Shown here piece after piece: positions 62,501-64,000 of a stretch of 64,000 nt of DNA (positions within the stretch are counted from its first letter, which is position 1; every line of letters starts with the position of its first letter). Source of the DNA: Serinicoccus marinus DSM 15273 (GTDB lineage: Bacteria; Actinomycetota; Actinomycetes; Actinomycetales; Dermatophilaceae); the NCBI RefSeq assembly GCF_008386315.1, contig NZ_CP043808.1, positions 3,348,001 through 3,412,000 on the forward strand. The letters are read 5' to 3'. A program made the translations under genes and the position numbers. Below the pieces are notes generated by a model. The model ran no database searches, was not told the DNA's origin, and saw nothing but the letters and a program-made list of their open reading frames with translations.

Positions 62501-63291
62501 ACACGATGGGTGGGCTGCTGCGCAGCGGGGAGGCACGCCAGGCCAGGGCGGACGAGGCGCATGCCGGCCCCGCCACCGCACTCGCGACACGTCGTGACGA
62601 CGACGGGGGTCTGGCCGAGGAGCGCGGCACCGGCGCACAGACGGCCATGGTCACGGTGATCATCGTGGCGCTGCTCGGGATCGCGCTCTTCCTGGGCTGG
62701 CTGGCGCTGCGGGGCCTGGGGGGCGGCGAGGACGACCCCGCCGGTGCAGCGCCGACGAGCTCACCGAGCGCGAGCGAGCCCGCACCCGACGAGGACGCCT
62801 CGACCGCGAGCGCGGCCGCACCGACCGACGAGGGCAGCACCGAGCCGGCTCCGGAGCCCGCATCCGGGGTCGCCGTGGAGGGCATCACGTCCTTCGACCC
62901 CGAGGGCGACGGCGACGAGCGCAACGACCTGGCTCCCCTGGTGGTGGACGGGGACGAGGGGACCGAATGGACGTCGCACACCTACCTCTCCCCAGGCTGG
63001 GGCTCGCTGAAGAGCGGCACCGGCCTGGTCCTCGACCTGGGGGAGGACGCCACCGTCGGTGAGGTCGAGGTGGTCCTCGGCGAGGGCGACATGGGCGCCA
63101 CCGTCTATCTCGCCGACGAGCCGTCGCTGGACGGCGCGTCCGAGCTCGGCAGCGACGACGCCGCGGAGGGCACCTGGACCGTGACGCCGGACGAGCCCGC
63201 CACCGGGCGCTACCTCATCCTGTGGTTCACCCGGGCCTACACCGCGCCCGAGGGCGAGATCGTGCGGGTGGCCGAGATCACCGTGCGGTGA
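59557..63291 (+). CDS. murJ: MurJ (lipid II flippase) fused to a pseudokinase with external C-terminal domain
   Basis: A 1244-residue protein with the architecture of mycobacterial Rv3910. Residues about 20-545 are the MurJ/MviN flippase with about fourteen helices (ASRLLGMARMALLG at the start). A Pro/Ala-rich linker leads to a kinase-fold domain (about 630-890) that has lost the VAxK lysine (VAVTVL), the HRD motif (LHHLYLNPHSVL) and DFG, so it is a pseudokinase. A single helix (about 1030-1052) precedes an external beta domain resembling F5/8-type carbohydrate binding. An internal RBS and ATG at 61438 could give the pseudokinase alone. The ATG at 59557 overlaps the preceding stop. Confidence 0.92.
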   Translation: MSQDRAAGSSSAGSSSSLARSSAVMAAGTLASRLLGMARMALLGIAIGVLTPAGSVWETANTIPNTIYLLLAAGVFNVMLLPQLTRAMTRGREGQEYSDRLITLSVTILVLATVLFVAAAPLVTKLNALSWAWDDPKLQLAILFAYLCIPQMLFYGLHTIMGQVLAAHHRFAAFMWSPAIANIIAIVGIGVFMRRYPDAGVIPLQEWTAGMIGLLAGSATLGIVVQALVLIPAVRATGFSWRPRWGLRGVGLGTAAVMAGWAIADMAVSQGGMLVVTNLLSDVIDRVPDAPGKITYAYAFSVFVLPHSLIALSLLTAIYPVLSKDAAAEDLESMADHASRGLRLLGAAMVPIALGMMLLAPLVVRVVYFGSTPAEHRAVTLIVLAMVVGLVPYGVYLLCSRVFYSFEDARTPFLFQVSITSVLLVVCLLATLAPPAWVAVVLGLGQALGQTTAAVLGLRAARRRLPALGLRSTGSTYLRAAGASALALVPAWVVVRFLDPGAPPDLTSMEPQGVGAFLSAALTLAVAGLVFLAAYALLAHRFGVREVGEVAAPVLRRLPGLRRYAPAAGAGLVDDGQAVPGGAAAAGPADSTPPTGAAPPDQGAAGGTLGWDRDRPRPQPRPREDSSMDRLEVGTRLGDRYVLDELLAEREGGGLEYWSARDSTLGRLVAVTVLPSEGPAADVAGAVLDGARRVASVDDPRLVRVLDVGDQDGLCWIVEEGLSEAESLASLVEQHPLPAEEARRIVGESAAALESARRRGLHHLYLNPHSVLRTTDGTVKVSGVGVASALEGTDDVTADEASLIDAADLVSLLYTALTGRWPGEDLAGVRPARRLADGTLPAPSELVSGVPGDLDALCRLAHGSEADLQSAPHTPGELVRQLSPWASEIVRAARPGELEAPRSGRPGDHRAEDAFRGAAGASAAATAARPSHADDGPSTPSGEATDEVPQPYYRTEARSADDSGSGAVAGPAGAPTAGRQDDTMGGLLRSGEARQARADEAHAGPATALATRRDDDGGLAEERGTGAQTAMVTVIIVALLGIALFLGWLALRGLGGGEDDPAGAAPTSSPSASEPAPDEDASTASAAAPTDEGSTEPAPEPASGVAVEGITSFDPEGDGDERNDLAPLVVDGDEGTEWTSHTYLSPGWGSLKSGTGLVLDLGEDATVGEVEVVLGEGDMGATVYLADEPSLDGASELGSDDAAEGTWTVTPDEPATGRYLILWFTRAYTAPEGEIVRVAEITVR
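61382..61440 (+). promoter_or_regulatory. Internal promoter-like, RBS and start for the pseudokinase part
   Basis: Inside the linker of the murJ-pseudokinase frame there is TAGGGT (61382-61387, -10-like) and GGGAGGA (61424-61430) 7-8 bases before an in-frame ATG at 61438, which opens with MDRLEVGTRLGDRYVLDELL, a normal kinase N-terminus. The linker also reads TAG in the next frame at 61382. This looks like the junction of two formerly separate genes, now continuous either truly or because of an indel. Confidence 0.5.
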
Positions 63292-63851
63292 GCCCGGCGG
63301 ACATCGTGACGACGGCCGAGCTCGCGGAGCTGGACGACCTGGCCCTGCTGCGGCGGCACCAGGACGGCGACACCGAGGCCTTCGGCGAGATCTTCCGACG
63401 GCACCGGGACCGCATGTGGGCCGTGGCGCTGCGGACGTCGCGCGACCCGGAGGTGGCGGCGGACGCCGTGCAGGACGCCTTCCTCAACGCCTTCCGGCGC
63501 GCCGGCTCCTTCCGGGGTGACTCCCAGGTCACCACCTGGTTGCACCGCATCACGGTCAACGCCTGCCTGGACCGGCTGCGTCGGCAGCGTCCGACGGCGG
63601 ACCTCGAGGACCACGAGCCGGTCGAGCCGCGGGACCGGCACCGCTCGGTCGAGGTGCGGCTGGACGTGCGCGACGCCCTGGACCAGCTGCCCGAGGGGCA
63701 GCGGCTGGCGCTCGTGCTCGTGGACATGCACGGTCTGAGCGTGGCCGAGGCGGCCCAGGTCCTGGAGGTGGCCGAGGGGACGGTCAAGTCGCGCTGCTCC
63801 CGCGGCCGCGAGGCCATGGCCCAGATCCTGGGGCTCGGGGAGGACGCATGA
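63288..63851 (+). CDS. sigM: ECF sigma factor (SigM type)
   Basis: A 187-residue extracytoplasmic-function sigma factor. Region 2 is around DAVQDAFLNAFRRAGSFRGDSQVTTWLHRITVNACLDRLRR and region 4 around LPEGQRLALVLVDMHGLSVAEAAQVLEVAEGTVKSRCSRGREAM. GTG 63288 overlaps the murJ-pseudokinase stop by 3 bases, so it is translationally coupled. Its placement after the Rv3910-type gene and before a trxB-like start equals mycobacterial sigM. No complete anti-sigma gene follows. A GGAACC-N16-CGTC promoter 42 bp downstream may be its own target. Confidence 0.93.
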   Translation: MSPADIVTTAELAELDDLALLRRHQDGDTEAFGEIFRRHRDRMWAVALRTSRDPEVAADAVQDAFLNAFRRAGSFRGDSQVTTWLHRITVNACLDRLRRQRPTADLEDHEPVEPRDRHRSVEVRLDVRDALDQLPEGQRLALVLVDMHGLSVAEAAQVLEVAEGTVKSRCSRGREAMAQILGLGEDA

Positions 63852-63892
63852 CGCCTTCCGCTCACGCCCCCACGAGGGTCGCGCCAGGACGG

Positions 63893-63918
63893 GGAACCCG
63901 TCCGGCGTCCTGCTCGTC
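63893..63918 (+). promoter_or_regulatory. ECF-type promoter (GGAACC-N16-CGTC)
   Basis: GGAACC at 63893-63898 and CGTC at 63915-63918, spaced 16 bases, match the general -35/-10 pattern of ECF sigma factors. It lies between the sigM gene and the start codon at 63996, so sigM may drive the downstream redox gene and the stress response directly. Confidence 0.6.
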
Positions 63919-63995
63919 GTACTCCCGTGGGCCGTGCCGGGCGCGGCCGGCCCCCTCGGAGACCACCCGGACGACACGACGAAGGAGGACCCGGT

Positions 63996-64000
63996 ATGTC
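63996..64000 (+). CDS. Start of the next gene (probably thioredoxin reductase), cut by window end
   Basis: AAGGAGG sits 7 bases before an ATG at 63996 with two further bases visible. In related genomes the gene after sigM is trxB, so this is the likely identity; only the start signal is seen here. Confidence 0.4.

Noticed and set aside
63848..64000. Anti-sigma factor gene starting at ATG 63848
   Set aside because: The frame gives a Pro/Arg/Ser-rich sequence without any anti-sigma zinc motif, overlaps an ECF promoter and is passed by a strong RBS/ATG in another frame.

Overview
The window is about 64 kb of very high-GC DNA with GTG/ATG starts, tight 4-bp start/stop overlaps (ATGA/GTGA) and clear GGAGG-type ribosome binding sites. 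Gene content (Rv3907c-Rv3911-like pcnA/NUDIX/DUF6049/murJ-pseudokinase/sigM block, ponA with a Rv0051-like neighbour, rpsF-ssb-rpsR-rplI, dnaB with an intein, actinobacterial ino1) places it in the Actinobacteria, most likely a Micrococcales/Intrasporangiaceae-type organism (inference; no 16S gene is present). No rRNA, tRNA, phage, IS element or CRISPR array was seen.

Layout. 1-9.7 kb: stress and redox genes (a truncated large-subunit catalase, an SDR, two zinc alcohol dehydrogenases, a RelA/SpoT-domain protein, an MFS transporter, and a flavoenzyme-methyltransferase fusion opposite an XRE-cupin regulator). 9.8-12.8 kb: a lower-GC patch with a CPBP membrane protease divergent from a histidine kinase/response regulator pair, with a strong inverted repeat between them. 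12.9-20.9 kb: replication and translation genes (intein-bearing dnaB, rplI, rpsR, ssb, rpsF, all on the minus strand), with CIRCE-controlled hsp20, a MATE transporter and an AbiEi/DUF559 protein between dnaB and rplI. That last gene is flanked by arrays of a 38-bp palindrome repeated every 62 bp. 21-47.5 kb: a large surface-polysaccharide locus with two nucleotide-sugar dehydrogenases, a UDP-GlcNAc 2-epimerase, an ABC-2 exporter (permease plus ATPase), seven glycosyltransferases, a TupA-like ATP-grasp enzyme, an asparagine-synthase-like protein and an acyltransferase. 47.5-64 kb: ino1, a class A PBP, a polytopic membrane protein, a second SGNH-acyltransferase with a chain-length-type membrane protein, then the conserved pcnA-NUDIX-DUF6049-murJ/pseudokinase-sigM-trxB block normally found near oriC.

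Working together: the polysaccharide locus can plausibly make UDP-GlcA and UDP-ManNAcA, polymerise them on the cytoplasmic face, export the chain through Wzm/Wzt and decorate it with amide/amino-acid and acyl groups, giving a teichuronic-acid-like wall polymer. It sits between genes (rpsF block and ino1/ponA block) that are neighbours in other Actinobacteria, which suggests insertion plus inversion close to the origin.

Quality note: at least seven genes carry one-base frameshifts, several in G/C homopolymers and including the housekeeping genes ino1 and hsp20. This points to sequencing indels in the source assembly more than to real gene decay. Affected genes are annotated at full inferred extent with the break position stated.
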